This document shows positions 7,170 through 16,220 of a stretch of DNA of 64,000 nucleotides, one piece after another. The notes beneath the pieces were generated by a model. That model had not been told where the DNA came from, made no database searches, and saw only the letters and a list, made by a program, of their open reading frames with translations. Source of the stretch: Anaerolineae bacterium (GTDB lineage: Bacteria; Chloroflexota; Anaerolineae; Anaerolineales; Anaerolineaceae); NCBI GenBank assembly GCA_013178095.1, contig JABLXK010000011.1, positions 1 to 64,000 on the forward strand. Direction: 5' to 3'. The position numbers and the translations under genes are program-made. Position 1 is the stretch's first letter; each line of letters starts with the position of its first letter.

Positions 7170-10010
7170 CTACTCAGCTTTCGCTTTTTTGCTGCGTGCG
7201 GTGATGACGTATTTAACCACCTCGGACGCAATCGACGGTACCAGGAACAACGGAATGACCATTTCCCATTCGGTCCAGCCCATCGGCAGCGTGTTGAAGA
7301 CATCTGCCAGGAAAGGAACGTACAGCACGAACAGCATCAATACGGTGGACGCCAGGACAGCCAGATTCATCCATTTGTTGGTAAATAAGCCGATCTTCAG
7401 CAGCGGGTAGCGTTCGGAACGCGCGGTGAAAGCGCGCAGCAGTTCGGAGAATACCAGGGTGACGAACGCCAGCGTTTCCGCGTAGCGCGGGTCGGGATGG
7501 TTCAGGCCGATGGCATAGGCGATCAGCGTGGTTGCAGTGATGGCAACGGTTTGCACAATCACACCCAGCAGCATAAAGCGGTTGATGATGGGTTCGTTGG
7601 CCGGGCGCGGTTTCTGCTCCATGATGTCGGGGTCGCCTTTTTCGGTTCCCAGGGCCAGCGCCGGCGCGCCATCCGTCACCAGGTTCAACCACAGCAGTTG
7701 GATCGGCAGCAGCGGGGAAAGCATGCCCATGGCGGCCGCTTTCGGGAAGAGCAGCTTGCCGAACATGGTCGGAATGAAGATAATCATGATTTCCGCCATG
7801 TTGCAGGAGATCAGGTAATAGACGAATTTGCGGATGTTGCTGTAGATGATGCGTCCCTGTTCCACAGCCGAGACAATGCTGGCATAGTTGTCGTCGGTCA
7901 GCACCATGTCGGCGGTTTCTTTGGCCACGTCCGTGCCGGTGATGCCCATGGCAACACCGATGTCAGAAGCCTTGATGGCCGGCGCGTCGTTGACACCGTC
8001 GCCGGTCATAGCGACAATTTCATTGTTGGCTTTCAAAGCGCTCACGATGCGCATCTTATGCTCCGGCGAAACGCGGGCGAAGACGTCGATCTCTTCCACG
8101 TCGCGCGAGAGTGCCGCGTCGTCCATCTTGTCCAGCTCCGCGCCGGTGCAGACTTTATGGCCGGGGCGCAGCAGGCCGATGCTTTCAGCAATGGCCTTGG
8201 CGGTATTGGGGTAATCGCCGGTGATCATGACCGTGCGAATGCCCGCGCCAATGGCTTTCATCAATGCCGGTTTGACTTCTTCGCGCGCCGGGTCGATCAT
8301 GCCCACCAGGCCGGCGAAGACCAGGTCTTTTTCCAAGTGTTCACTGTCCACCTGCTCCGGTTTGGCGGAAACAATGCGGTAAGCCATTCCCAGCACGCGC
8401 AGGGCGTCCTTGGTCATGTCGTCATTGGCTGCCAGCACGGTTTGTTTGCCTTTTTCGTCCAGCGGGGCGTTGGTATTGTCTTTTTTCTGAATGCGGTTGC
8501 ACAAGCCCAGCACCACGTCCGGCGCGCCCTTGACCGCGATGACGTAGCTTTCTTTGTCATTTTTACCGTTAAAGGGCGAGATGTCTTTTGCCTGGGGATC
8601 TTTGATCTCGTGTAAGGTTACCATGCGTTTGCGATCCGAGTCGAAAGGAATTTCACCAGAGCGCGGATAAGCCTTGTTCAGTTCGGGAGCACGCGCGCCG
8701 GCTTTGGCCGCCGCCACCAGGATGGAGCCTTCGGTCGGGTCGCCGATGATGCGGTAAGTGGTGTGGCCGTTTTCCTGAGAGGCTTCCAGTTGCGAGTCGT
8801 TGTTCAGCGTGCCCACCCACAGCGCGGTGTTGACCGCGGGGAAATCGGACGGGTCGATCTTTTTTCCATCCTGGCGGAATTCGCCTTCAGGAACGTAACC
8901 GCTGCCGGTGATCTCCAGCATCTGCCCGTCCACCCACACACGTGTGACGGTCATGGCATTTTGGGTCAGCGTGCCGGTTTTATCCGAGCAAATCACGGTG
9001 GCTGAACCCAGAGTTTCCACCGATGACAATTTGCGGATCAGCGCATGGCGTTTGATCATTTCCTGCATGCCCAAAGCCAGGCTGATGGTCACTACGGCAG
9101 GCAAACCTTCCGGCACAGCCGCGATGGCCAGGCTGACCGCCACCATGAACATCTCCAGCGGATCGCCGCCTTCCAGCATGCCGGACAGGAAAACCAGCCC
9201 GCTGATCACCAGACAGGCGTAACCCAAAGTCTTGCCCAGTTGATCCAGGCGTTTCTGTAGTGGGGTTTCTTCCTCTTCCACCGATTGCAGCATTGTGGCG
9301 ATTAAACCGATCTGGGTATGCATGCCGGTGCTGACCACCACGCCTTTGCCGCGCCCATAGGTGACCACGGTGCCGCTGAAGGCTGTGTTTTTTCGGTCGC
9401 CTAAAGCCGATTCCGCTTCAAAGACCGAAGCGGCGTTCTTCTCGACCGGTACAGATTCGCCGGTCAGCGCGGCTTCGTCAATGCGCAGGTTGACCGCTTC
9501 CAGCAGGCGCACATCGGCAGGCACGTAATTGCCTGTTTCCAGAAAGACGATATCGCCGGGAACGAGTTCCCGCGACGGGACAGATACGCGGCGTCCGCCG
9601 CGCAGCACCATCGCTTCGGGAGCCGCCATCTTTTTCAAGGCATCCAGTGCGTTTTGGGCGCGCGATTCCTGAACCACGCCCATGATGGTATTCAAGATTA
9701 CGATGGTGATAATTGCAATAGAGTCGACGATTTCTCCCAGAAAAGCGGAAATCACGGCAGCCACGATCAGGAGGATCACCACAAAACTGTTGAGTTGTGC
9801 GATGACCATTTGAAGGAAAGTGGTTTTCTTCCCCTCTTCCAGTTGGTTGTAGCCGTACTTTTCCAGCCGTTCCCCGGCCTGGGTTTCGCTGAGGCCTTGA
9901 TCAAGGCCGGTGTCGAGTTTATTGAGAACTTCTTCGCGGCTTAACGCATGCCAGGTCACCTGAAGATCTGACTTGGTGCTTGCGCCTTCCGCCCTTTCTT
10001 TTGCAGGCAT
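7170..10010 (-). CDS. P-type calcium-translocating ATPase (SERCA-like P2 type)
   Basis: The 946-residue membrane pump has the full P2A layout: an N-terminal cation-ATPase domain, TGES in the actuator at 183-186, PEGLP in helix M4 (300-304), the phosphorylated Asp343 in SDKTGTLT, a GDPTEG and KGAPD nucleotide domain, TGDGVND in the hinge, and NLVTDGAPALALG in M6. PEGLP with the N..D pair in M6 favours Ca2+ (possibly Mn2+) export over Na/K transport. About ten membrane segments are visible. The ATG at 10010 follows an AAAGGAGAC-type ribosome site. It lies 86 bases downstream of glgC and is likely its own unit or read-through. Confidence 0.92.
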   Translation of the reverse strand: MPAKERAEGASTKSDLQVTWHALSREEVLNKLDTGLDQGLSETQAGERLEKYGYNQLEEGKKTTFLQMVIAQLNSFVVILLIVAAVISAFLGEIVDSIAIITIVILNTIMGVVQESRAQNALDALKKMAAPEAMVLRGGRRVSVPSRELVPGDIVFLETGNYVPADVRLLEAVNLRIDEAALTGESVPVEKNAASVFEAESALGDRKNTAFSGTVVTYGRGKGVVVSTGMHTQIGLIATMLQSVEEEETPLQKRLDQLGKTLGYACLVISGLVFLSGMLEGGDPLEMFMVAVSLAIAAVPEGLPAVVTISLALGMQEMIKRHALIRKLSSVETLGSATVICSDKTGTLTQNAMTVTRVWVDGQMLEITGSGYVPEGEFRQDGKKIDPSDFPAVNTALWVGTLNNDSQLEASQENGHTTYRIIGDPTEGSILVAAAKAGARAPELNKAYPRSGEIPFDSDRKRMVTLHEIKDPQAKDISPFNGKNDKESYVIAVKGAPDVVLGLCNRIQKKDNTNAPLDEKGKQTVLAANDDMTKDALRVLGMAYRIVSAKPEQVDSEHLEKDLVFAGLVGMIDPAREEVKPALMKAIGAGIRTVMITGDYPNTAKAIAESIGLLRPGHKVCTGAELDKMDDAALSRDVEEIDVFARVSPEHKMRIVSALKANNEIVAMTGDGVNDAPAIKASDIGVAMGITGTDVAKETADMVLTDDNYASIVSAVEQGRIIYSNIRKFVYYLISCNMAEIMIIFIPTMFGKLLFPKAAAMGMLSPLLPIQLLWLNLVTDGAPALALGTEKGDPDIMEQKPRPANEPIINRFMLLGVIVQTVAITATTLIAYAIGLNHPDPRYAETLAFVTLVFSELLRAFTARSERYPLLKIGLFTNKWMNLAVLASTVLMLFVLYVPFLADVFNTLPMGWTEWEMVIPLFLVPSIASEVVKYVITARSKKAKAE

Positions 10011-10096
10011 AATATGTCTCCTTTATACATAGTCATCCCCATGTTAAAAAAACAAGGGAAAAATTGCCGTACAAAGAGACAAGTTTATCGCATTTT

Positions 10097-11362
10097 CTAG
10101 TCTGGTGCAATATGGGTGCCTTCCGGCAGGGAAGTACCCTTGGGAATCACCACGATCCCGTCGCGAACGACGTACAGATCGTGATCGATATTGGTGCCCG
10201 CGGGAAACGGGCGGATCACACTGCCATGGCCGACGCTGGCATTCTTGTCAATGATGGCACCTTCAATGTCGCAATCCCGGCCGATGCCCAGAATGCGATC
10301 TCCTTCCGGTTCGTTGCCCCGCCGGAAAAAGCCGTAGTAATCCGCGCCCATCAGGATGGAGCGTTTGATTTTCGTCCCTGCGCGTACCTGGCTGCGCAAA
10401 CCGACCACTGCGCTGCGGATGTCGGCGTTCTGGATCCAGCAGCCCTCGGCGATCAGGGTGTCTTCGAGGTATGAATTTTCTATTTGCGAACCCGGCAGGA
10501 AACGCGGATGCGTGTAGATCGGCCAACCCTCATCAATCAGGGAGAAAGGCGGATTTTTGCTGGCGATTGCCAGGTTGGTCTCAAAGAAAGCGCGGATCGT
10601 CCCGATGTCCGCCCAAAAGCCGGTATATTCATATCCGAACACATCATATTTTTTAATCGCTTCAGGAATAACGTGCTTGCCAAAATCCTCAGCGGTCGTG
10701 TTTTCCAGGATATCCAGCAGCACTTCGATATTGAAAAGATAAATGCCCATCGATCCGTAAAACGGCTTATCGGAATCCGACTGGCTGATCATCTGCGCCA
10801 ATTGTTGCGCATCTTTGGGTTTTTCGGCGAAACTGGTGATCATCTTTTCCGCGTCGCGCTTGAGAATTCCCAGGTGCGGTGCCTCAGCGCGCGTTACCGG
10901 CTGCACCGCCACAGTCAAATCCGCTTGCTTGTCCCAATGGAAATGGATCATGTCGCTGTAATCCATGCGGTAGAGGTGGTCTCCCGCCAGGATCAGCACA
11001 AATGGCACCCGCGCGGATTTGATCTCGATCAACTGTTTGCGCACCGCGTCGGCGGTGCCTTGATACCAGTCGTTTGCCAAGGGCGTTTGTTCCGCCGCCC
11101 AGATCTGCACCCAGCCGGTATGGAACACATCGAAATTATAGGCTTGAGAAATGTGCCGGTGCAGCGAGACGGAGTTGAATTGCGTCAGTACGGCGATCTT
11201 GAAGATGCCCGAGTTGATGCAATTGCTGATCGGAATATCGATCAGCCGATATTTACCGGCAATAGGAACGGCAGGTTTGGCTCTTTCCTTGGTCAGTGGA
11301 TACAATCGCGTTCCCTGGCCACCCCCCATAATAACGCCCATCACATTATCATAGGACTTCAT
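10097..11362 (-). CDS. glgC: glucose-1-phosphate adenylyltransferase
   Basis: This makes ADP-glucose from ATP and glucose-1-phosphate, the committed step of glycogen synthesis. The nucleotidyltransferase motif GGGQGTR is at residues 13-19, followed by KPAVPIAGKYRLIDIPISNCINSG. The C-terminal left-handed beta-helix holds the SVGHGSVIRPFPAG type repeats. I choose ATG 11362 (421 residues) because GAGGGAAAG directly precedes it and the family begins about there. No other glycogen genes are in the window. Confidence 0.93.
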   Translation of the reverse strand: MKSYDNVMGVIMGGGQGTRLYPLTKERAKPAVPIAGKYRLIDIPISNCINSGIFKIAVLTQFNSVSLHRHISQAYNFDVFHTGWVQIWAAEQTPLANDWYQGTADAVRKQLIEIKSARVPFVLILAGDHLYRMDYSDMIHFHWDKQADLTVAVQPVTRAEAPHLGILKRDAEKMITSFAEKPKDAQQLAQMISQSDSDKPFYGSMGIYLFNIEVLLDILENTTAEDFGKHVIPEAIKKYDVFGYEYTGFWADIGTIRAFFETNLAIASKNPPFSLIDEGWPIYTHPRFLPGSQIENSYLEDTLIAEGCWIQNADIRSAVVGLRSQVRAGTKIKRSILMGADYYGFFRRGNEPEGDRILGIGRDCDIEGAIIDKNASVGHGSVIRPFPAGTNIDHDLYVVRDGIVVIPKGTSLPEGTHIAPD

Positions 11363-11478
11363 CTTTCCCTCACAAAACAATCAGCCAAAGTAATTTTGGA
11401 TCAACGATGTTTCTCTTTAGAGTATACAGGAAGAGTCCCCTGATTGGTAATTCTAGTGAATTAAGTGAGGAAATCAGG

Positions 11479-12273
11479 TTATTTTCGACGCAGCAGCAGC
11501 GGTCCTAACGGGTCGATCAGGTTCCCGAACAGCGGTTCCAGCAAACGCGAAATGGACAGCCAGCCCGGCACGTACACCACACGGCGCGGATGGCGCAGCA
11601 GGCTCCACAACGCCCGGTTGACGCGCGCCACCGGGATGGCAAATTGTTCGGCGGGCACCGCGCCGCCGTTTTCCAGGCTCCTGGCCTGCTCGTAAAACTC
11701 GGTTTCCACTGGCCCCAGGCGCATGGCGCTGACCGTCACGCCGCTGCCGCGCAATTCGCGGTAGAGCGACGTGCTGAATGCATCCAAAAACGCTTTGCTG
11801 GCGGAATAAATGGCAATGCCCTGGTTGGGTAATCCCCCGGCAATCGAGCTGATATTTATTACGTGGCCGGTTTTTTTCGCCAGCATATCCGGCAGGAGCA
11901 GGCGCGTCAGGTGCGCAGCCGCTTCCACATTGACCGCCAGCATGCGCGCCGCATCTTCCCAGGCCATCGTGTGGTAATAGCCATACCAGCCGAAACCGGC
12001 GTTATTGATCAGGATGTCCACGGACCCGACATCGGCTTTGACCTTCCGCAGCAAGTCCTCGCGCGCGGGGGCATCGCTGAGGTCGCATACCCAATAATCC
12101 GCTTTTCCGCCTGCCGCGCGGATATCGCCCGCGAGTTCTTCCAGGCGGTCAGCGCGCCGGGCAGTCATGAGCACGTGCGCCCGGTGTTCAGCCAAAAAGC
12201 GCGCGAAAGCCGCGCCGATGCCCGATGAAGCGCCCGTGACCAGGGCGATTTTGCCTGCCAATTCATTTTCCAT
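11479..12273 (-). CDS. short-chain dehydrogenase/reductase
   Basis: This is a classical SDR with a Rossmann TGASSGIG at 13-20, NNAG at about 90-93, the ISS serine near 142 and catalytic YSASK (Y156, K160). The 264-residue length and the C-terminal hydrophobic stretch (YVPGWLSISRLLEPLFG) suggest a soluble or membrane-associated oxidoreductase of unknown substrate. It is the last gene of a three-gene unit after the TetR regulator and the epimerase-like gene; the spacing to the latter is 18 bases. It is probably derepressed by the TetR ligand. Confidence 0.88.
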   Translation of the reverse strand: MENELAGKIALVTGASSGIGAAFARFLAEHRAHVLMTARRADRLEELAGDIRAAGGKADYWVCDLSDAPAREDLLRKVKADVGSVDILINNAGFGWYGYYHTMAWEDAARMLAVNVEAAAHLTRLLLPDMLAKKTGHVINISSIAGGLPNQGIAIYSASKAFLDAFSTSLYRELRGSGVTVSAMRLGPVETEFYEQARSLENGGAVPAEQFAIPVARVNRALWSLLRHPRRVVYVPGWLSISRLLEPLFGNLIDPLGPLLLRRK

Positions 12274-12291
12274 ATTTAAAGATTTGCCAAC

Positions 12292-13281
12292 TTAACGCGA
12301 TCGCCCCTGCTCCGCCCTGGCCAGCCACCAATGTACCGTGTCGGCAATTGTCTCCAGCATTTCGCGCGGGTTGTACCCTAATTCTTTTTTCGCTTTCTTG
12401 TGGGATATATCCGAGTTGCTCTGCACGGTTTCGATGGAATATTTCGTAAATTTCGGGATTTTTCCAAACAGCCTGTAATACCAGGGAGTGAAAGCGCAAC
12501 CGAATTTAGCCAGCCAGGTGGGAACTTTGATGGTCAGGGAATGCCTGCCGATAACATCCTGCACCATTTGTTTCATTTGCATAATTTTTATGCTGCGCCC
12601 GGAAAGGATGTACACTTCCCCCTTGCGTCCGTTCCTGCATGCCAGGATTTGCCCGCGGGCCACGTCGCGCACGTCCACAAAATCGTACGCGCCTTCGATC
12701 AACAGGTGCGGCCGCTTGCGCAGCCAGGTGCGCAGCAGGCTGCCCATCTCCGAATCGCGGTAATCATACGGCCCGATCACGCCGGTCGGGCAGACAATCA
12801 CGGCATCTAGACCTTCCTTCACGGCTTGCAGCACCGCCAGCGACGCCTGGGCCTTGGTGCGATCATATTCACCGGCCTGGTTGCAGGGATCGAAAGGCAC
12901 TTTCTCATCAATCTTGCCCTTCCAGTCGCGGCTGAGCGCGTGGATCGAGCTGGTGTACACCATACGCTTGACGCGGGCTTTTTTCGCGGCAGCCAGGACG
13001 TTGAGCGTGCCGTCCACGTTCACCCGCCGCATCAGTTCATTCTGGCCGGGCATGATCGAGATCACGCCGGCCAGGTGATAGACGTAGTCAATGCCGCGCA
13101 GCGCGCGCTCCAGCGAGACAGGGTCCAACACGTTTCCTTCGCAAATTTCAATCTTCAATCCGTGCAGCGAGGAAATATCCTCGCCCGGCAGGACCAAAGC
13201 CCTGACCTTCTCGCCATCTTTCAACAATTCACGCACCAGCACATTGCCGATGTGCCCGGCCGCTCCGGTTACCAATATCAT
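12292..13281 (-). CDS. NAD-dependent epimerase/dehydratase (dihydroflavonol-reductase-like extended SDR)
   Basis: The extended SDR of 329 residues has TGAAGHIG at 5-12, VYTSSIHAL around 108-115 and the catalytic YDRTK with Y139 and K143. The closest layout is the dihydroflavonol-4-reductase/3-beta-HSD-like group that reduces or isomerises keto groups on varied substrates; substrate is not evident. Its ATG overlaps the TetR stop (13278-13281), so it is translationally coupled to the regulator and lies under the operator at 13888. Confidence 0.85.
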   Translation of the reverse strand: MILVTGAAGHIGNVLVRELLKDGEKVRALVLPGEDISSLHGLKIEICEGNVLDPVSLERALRGIDYVYHLAGVISIMPGQNELMRRVNVDGTLNVLAAAKKARVKRMVYTSSIHALSRDWKGKIDEKVPFDPCNQAGEYDRTKAQASLAVLQAVKEGLDAVIVCPTGVIGPYDYRDSEMGSLLRTWLRKRPHLLIEGAYDFVDVRDVARGQILACRNGRKGEVYILSGRSIKIMQMKQMVQDVIGRHSLTIKVPTWLAKFGCAFTPWYYRLFGKIPKFTKYSIETVQSNSDISHKKAKKELGYNPREMLETIADTVHWWLARAEQGRSR

Positions 13282-13880
13282 TCTGCGCTCCTTTGCACAC
13301 TGTCTAAAAACATACGCATGCCGGTTTTTACCACCAGTTTCCAGTCCGCCGCCTCCGGCATCACCTCGCCTTGCAGCAAAGTGCCCACCAAAAACGCAAT
13401 CAACACCCAGGCTGCCGATTGTTCATCCAGATCTACCCGGATGGATCCTTCATCTTTACCCTCTGCCAGCATGCGCGCGAACTGGGTTTGGTAGGTCCGG
13501 TAAGGCGCAATGGTTGCCTCCCAGACAGCCTGATCACGGCTGGCCTGAACCATGAATTCCATGAACATGGGCAGCTGCCCGCTGGCATCGGTAAAAATGG
13601 ATTCCATCGCGCCGGTCATCGCCTGCATCACCCGGGGAACGCTGCTTCCCGCTGCGCGGAACCCGGCAATACGCTCATCGATGCTCTGCAGCCAGCGATC
13701 CATAATAGCCAGAAATAACGCTTTTTTAGATGGGAAATGATGATAGAACGCGCCCTTGCTGATCCCGGCGGTGGCGCAAATTTCCGCCACACCGCAGGCA
13801 TCGTACCCCAGGCGGCAGAAAAGCTCGACTGCCGCCGCCATTACCTGTTCACGGGTATTTTCACTGCGCTGCTGTGCCAT
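13278..13880 (-). CDS. TetR-family transcriptional repressor
   Basis: The 200-residue regulator has an N-terminal helix-turn-helix (GVAEICATAGISKGAFYHHFPSKKALF, about 30-55) and a ligand-binding C-terminal half. It leads the operon with the epimerase-like gene and the SDR. A near-perfect dyad lies eight bases upstream of its ATG, so autorepression is very likely. The inducer cannot be predicted; regulators with this arrangement often sense hydrophobic compounds handled by the downstream enzymes. Confidence 0.93.
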   Translation of the reverse strand: MAQQRSENTREQVMAAAVELFCRLGYDACGVAEICATAGISKGAFYHHFPSKKALFLAIMDRWLQSIDERIAGFRAAGSSVPRVMQAMTGAMESIFTDASGQLPMFMEFMVQASRDQAVWEATIAPYRTYQTQFARMLAEGKDEGSIRVDLDEQSAAWVLIAFLVGTLLQGEVMPEAADWKLVVKTGMRMFLDSVQRSAE

Positions 13881-13887
13881 AAGAAAA

Positions 13888-13908
13888 AACCGACCAATCG
13901 GTCGGTTT
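13888..13908. promoter_or_regulatory. TetR operator upstream of the regulator operon
   Basis: ACCGACC-AATC-GGTCGGT is an inverted repeat with perfect 7-bp arms. It sits immediately ahead of the TetR start codon, and its ACCGACC/GGTCGGT pattern is common for TetR-family operators. Confidence 0.85.
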
Positions 13909-13959
13909 TAATTATAAGGGTTAATAACAAACCGTCAAGGCGGGAAAGTTCTAAATCAC

Positions 13960-16179
13960 TTAGAAATCCAGGCGCTTGACCTGATGGCGCAGCCAGGAGG
14001 CTGCTGCAGTTTGATGGCGCTTGACGACCAACACGCTGCAGGGCGCCTTTTCGGCAACCTGATCGGCAACCTTCCCGAACATGGAACCGTTCATGGCATG
14101 TTCATCTGCCGAACCCATGATGATCAGGCTGTATGGATTATTCCTGATCTCGTTCAGTAATGCCTTATCGACCTGATCGGCAAACAAGAGCCGCAGGACC
14201 GCGTTCTTGGGCAGTTCGCCCAATTCGGTGATCACGACTTCCTGTAAATTCGCCATCTGGTCTTCCAAAACTTCCTCATCCTTGGAAGCCGGTAGCACGC
14301 GTACATAATCGATCTGGGCATTTTCCTGGAGGGCGATTTTACTGGCCATTTGCACTGCCAGGCGGCAATGAACCCCCGTTCCCACCGGCACCATGATGGT
14401 ATGGATTTCATTCAAGCCGTGATCGACCAACACTCCAATGTTGGTCTTCGATTCCAGGCAAAGTTTCCTGACCGCATCTTCCGACAGGTAATGGGAAAGA
14501 TGCCTTTCAGGCCATCGAACCAGGATCATGCGCGTGTCGGAATCATTTTCAACTTCCTTAAGTATGCTCTGGGTGATCGAATCACCGGCTACCATTTTGG
14601 TATACATGGGAACATTGCGTTCAATGGCATAATGGATAAATTTCTTCATCACAGCCATGCGCTGTTTGTTCATGCTTTCCATGTACTGCTCGCGGATATC
14701 CGGTTGATTGACCAAAGCGTCCGAAACCACGGACATCATGCAGATATTCAGGTCTTTTTCAGCCTGAGCCAGAATGGCAGCCAGCCCGATCAGACTGTCA
14801 TCCTCGGTCGTGTGAAAAACCGGAACCACAATGCGGGCTTTGCCCGGCAAAACCGCTGTTTCGCGCGAACGGATCCACAACCTGGCTGCCTGTTGGGCAT
14901 AATAATATATCCCAAAAATTCCAATAACCCCAAAAGTAAAAGCCAATGGTTTAATGTCAGAGAAAATGATCACCAACAAACAAGTAAAAGAAGCCACTAT
15001 GGGAGTCAGTGGGAAAAGCGGGGCTTTAAACGGTCTTTGAATAGCCGGGTATTTTTTGTGCAGGCGGATCATGGCCAGGTTCGACCAGAACAGTACGAAC
15101 AGGTATCCGGCAGAAGTGATGAAACTGAGAAAATCCACCACGCCGATGATGGTGATCAGCGCCGAGACCAGGCCGATGAAAAGCACAGCCATGAACGGCA
15201 CGCGGAAGCGATTCAGGCGCGCCAGATTATGCGGCCAAAGCGTATCGCGGCTCAAGGTGAATGCTTCGCGGGTGGCGCTGAGCATGGAAGAATTGACCGA
15301 AGTGAGCGTGGCGACCAGGCCGGCCAGCGCCATCATCGGCACGCCGAACTTCGGCATAAATTTCGCAATCGCATCCGTCAGAGCGGTTTCGGAACCCGCC
15401 ACCTGCTGCCAGGGCAGCGTACCCAGGGTAACGGTCATGGTGACCGAGTAGATCAGCGTGATCATCGTCAGGCTGACCAGAATGGCAATGGGGATGCTTT
15501 TATCCGGCCGGCGGATTTCCTCGGCGTCATCTGCGATCACTTCAAAGCCAACATAAGCGGCGTAAATCAGGGCAATGGTTTTCAGCAGGGAGGCAAAGTT
15601 TTGTTTTCCTGTCGCATGAGCAAAAAACTGACCGCCGGGCGCCAGCGTAGCCCAATGGAATCCATTCGGAGAAATAAACCCGTAGATGATATAAGTGCCA
15701 AAGATCAACAGCAGCGTCCCGCCTAAAATGATCTGCGCGTTTCCAACCAGAGATACCCCCCTGATATTCAGCAGGGTGAAAACAATGATCACCAGGATGG
15801 CAGTCGGCACAATCGGAATCGTTGGGAAAAACACGCTCAATGAGTAAGCGAAACCGACTGCAGACAAGGCGCAGTAAAACGTGCTGGAAATGCAATCCAT
15901 GGAACCCACCAGGAAAGACAGCAGCCCCTTTCCCCAGGCTTCACGTACATAGGTCATCGCCCCGCCCGTTTCCGGGTATACGGTTGCCAATTCGCTGTAG
16001 TTCAAGGCGATGCTGAAACTTAACAAGCCGCCGATGATAATCGCGAGTATGGAAGCCGATCCGGAAATCGCGGCCGCATGGCCGGTCAATACAAAAATCT
16101 CCGATGCGATCGTGCCGGCCGTTCCCAGCATGATCACCTGAAAGAGACTCAATTGTCTTTTTAAAACACGTTTTGTCAT
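13960..16179 (-). CDS. APC-family amino acid permease fused to UspA domains, copy 1
   Basis: The 739-residue fusion has about twelve membrane helices (residues 1-430) of the amino acid-polyamine-organocation type, followed by two universal-stress-protein-like regions (about 450-580 and 600-730). The last domain ends with IMGSADE and a G..G spacing typical of ATP-binding UspA. Transport substrate is probably an amino acid or related compound. The sister gene just upstream (16221) is about the same length and aligns throughout. Copy 1 carries TIASEIF where copy 2 has the canonical TLGSGIF of helix 1, the loop that holds the substrate carboxylate, so its specificity or activity may differ. Confidence 0.88.
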   Translation of the reverse strand: MTKRVLKRQLSLFQVIMLGTAGTIASEIFVLTGHAAAISGSASILAIIIGGLLSFSIALNYSELATVYPETGGAMTYVREAWGKGLLSFLVGSMDCISSTFYCALSAVGFAYSLSVFFPTIPIVPTAILVIIVFTLLNIRGVSLVGNAQIILGGTLLLIFGTYIIYGFISPNGFHWATLAPGGQFFAHATGKQNFASLLKTIALIYAAYVGFEVIADDAEEIRRPDKSIPIAILVSLTMITLIYSVTMTVTLGTLPWQQVAGSETALTDAIAKFMPKFGVPMMALAGLVATLTSVNSSMLSATREAFTLSRDTLWPHNLARLNRFRVPFMAVLFIGLVSALITIIGVVDFLSFITSAGYLFVLFWSNLAMIRLHKKYPAIQRPFKAPLFPLTPIVASFTCLLVIIFSDIKPLAFTFGVIGIFGIYYYAQQAARLWIRSRETAVLPGKARIVVPVFHTTEDDSLIGLAAILAQAEKDLNICMMSVVSDALVNQPDIREQYMESMNKQRMAVMKKFIHYAIERNVPMYTKMVAGDSITQSILKEVENDSDTRMILVRWPERHLSHYLSEDAVRKLCLESKTNIGVLVDHGLNEIHTIMVPVGTGVHCRLAVQMASKIALQENAQIDYVRVLPASKDEEVLEDQMANLQEVVITELGELPKNAVLRLLFADQVDKALLNEIRNNPYSLIIMGSADEHAMNGSMFGKVADQVAEKAPCSVLVVKRHQTAAASWLRHQVKRLDF

Positions 16180-16220
16180 TCAGCTCTATTTAATTAACAA
16201 CACAACCTTTATTAGACATT

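Noticed and set aside
7497..8615. Long plus-strand open frames opposite the P-type ATPase
   Set aside because: These are shadows of the ATPase codon pattern; the minus-strand product has all family motifs.
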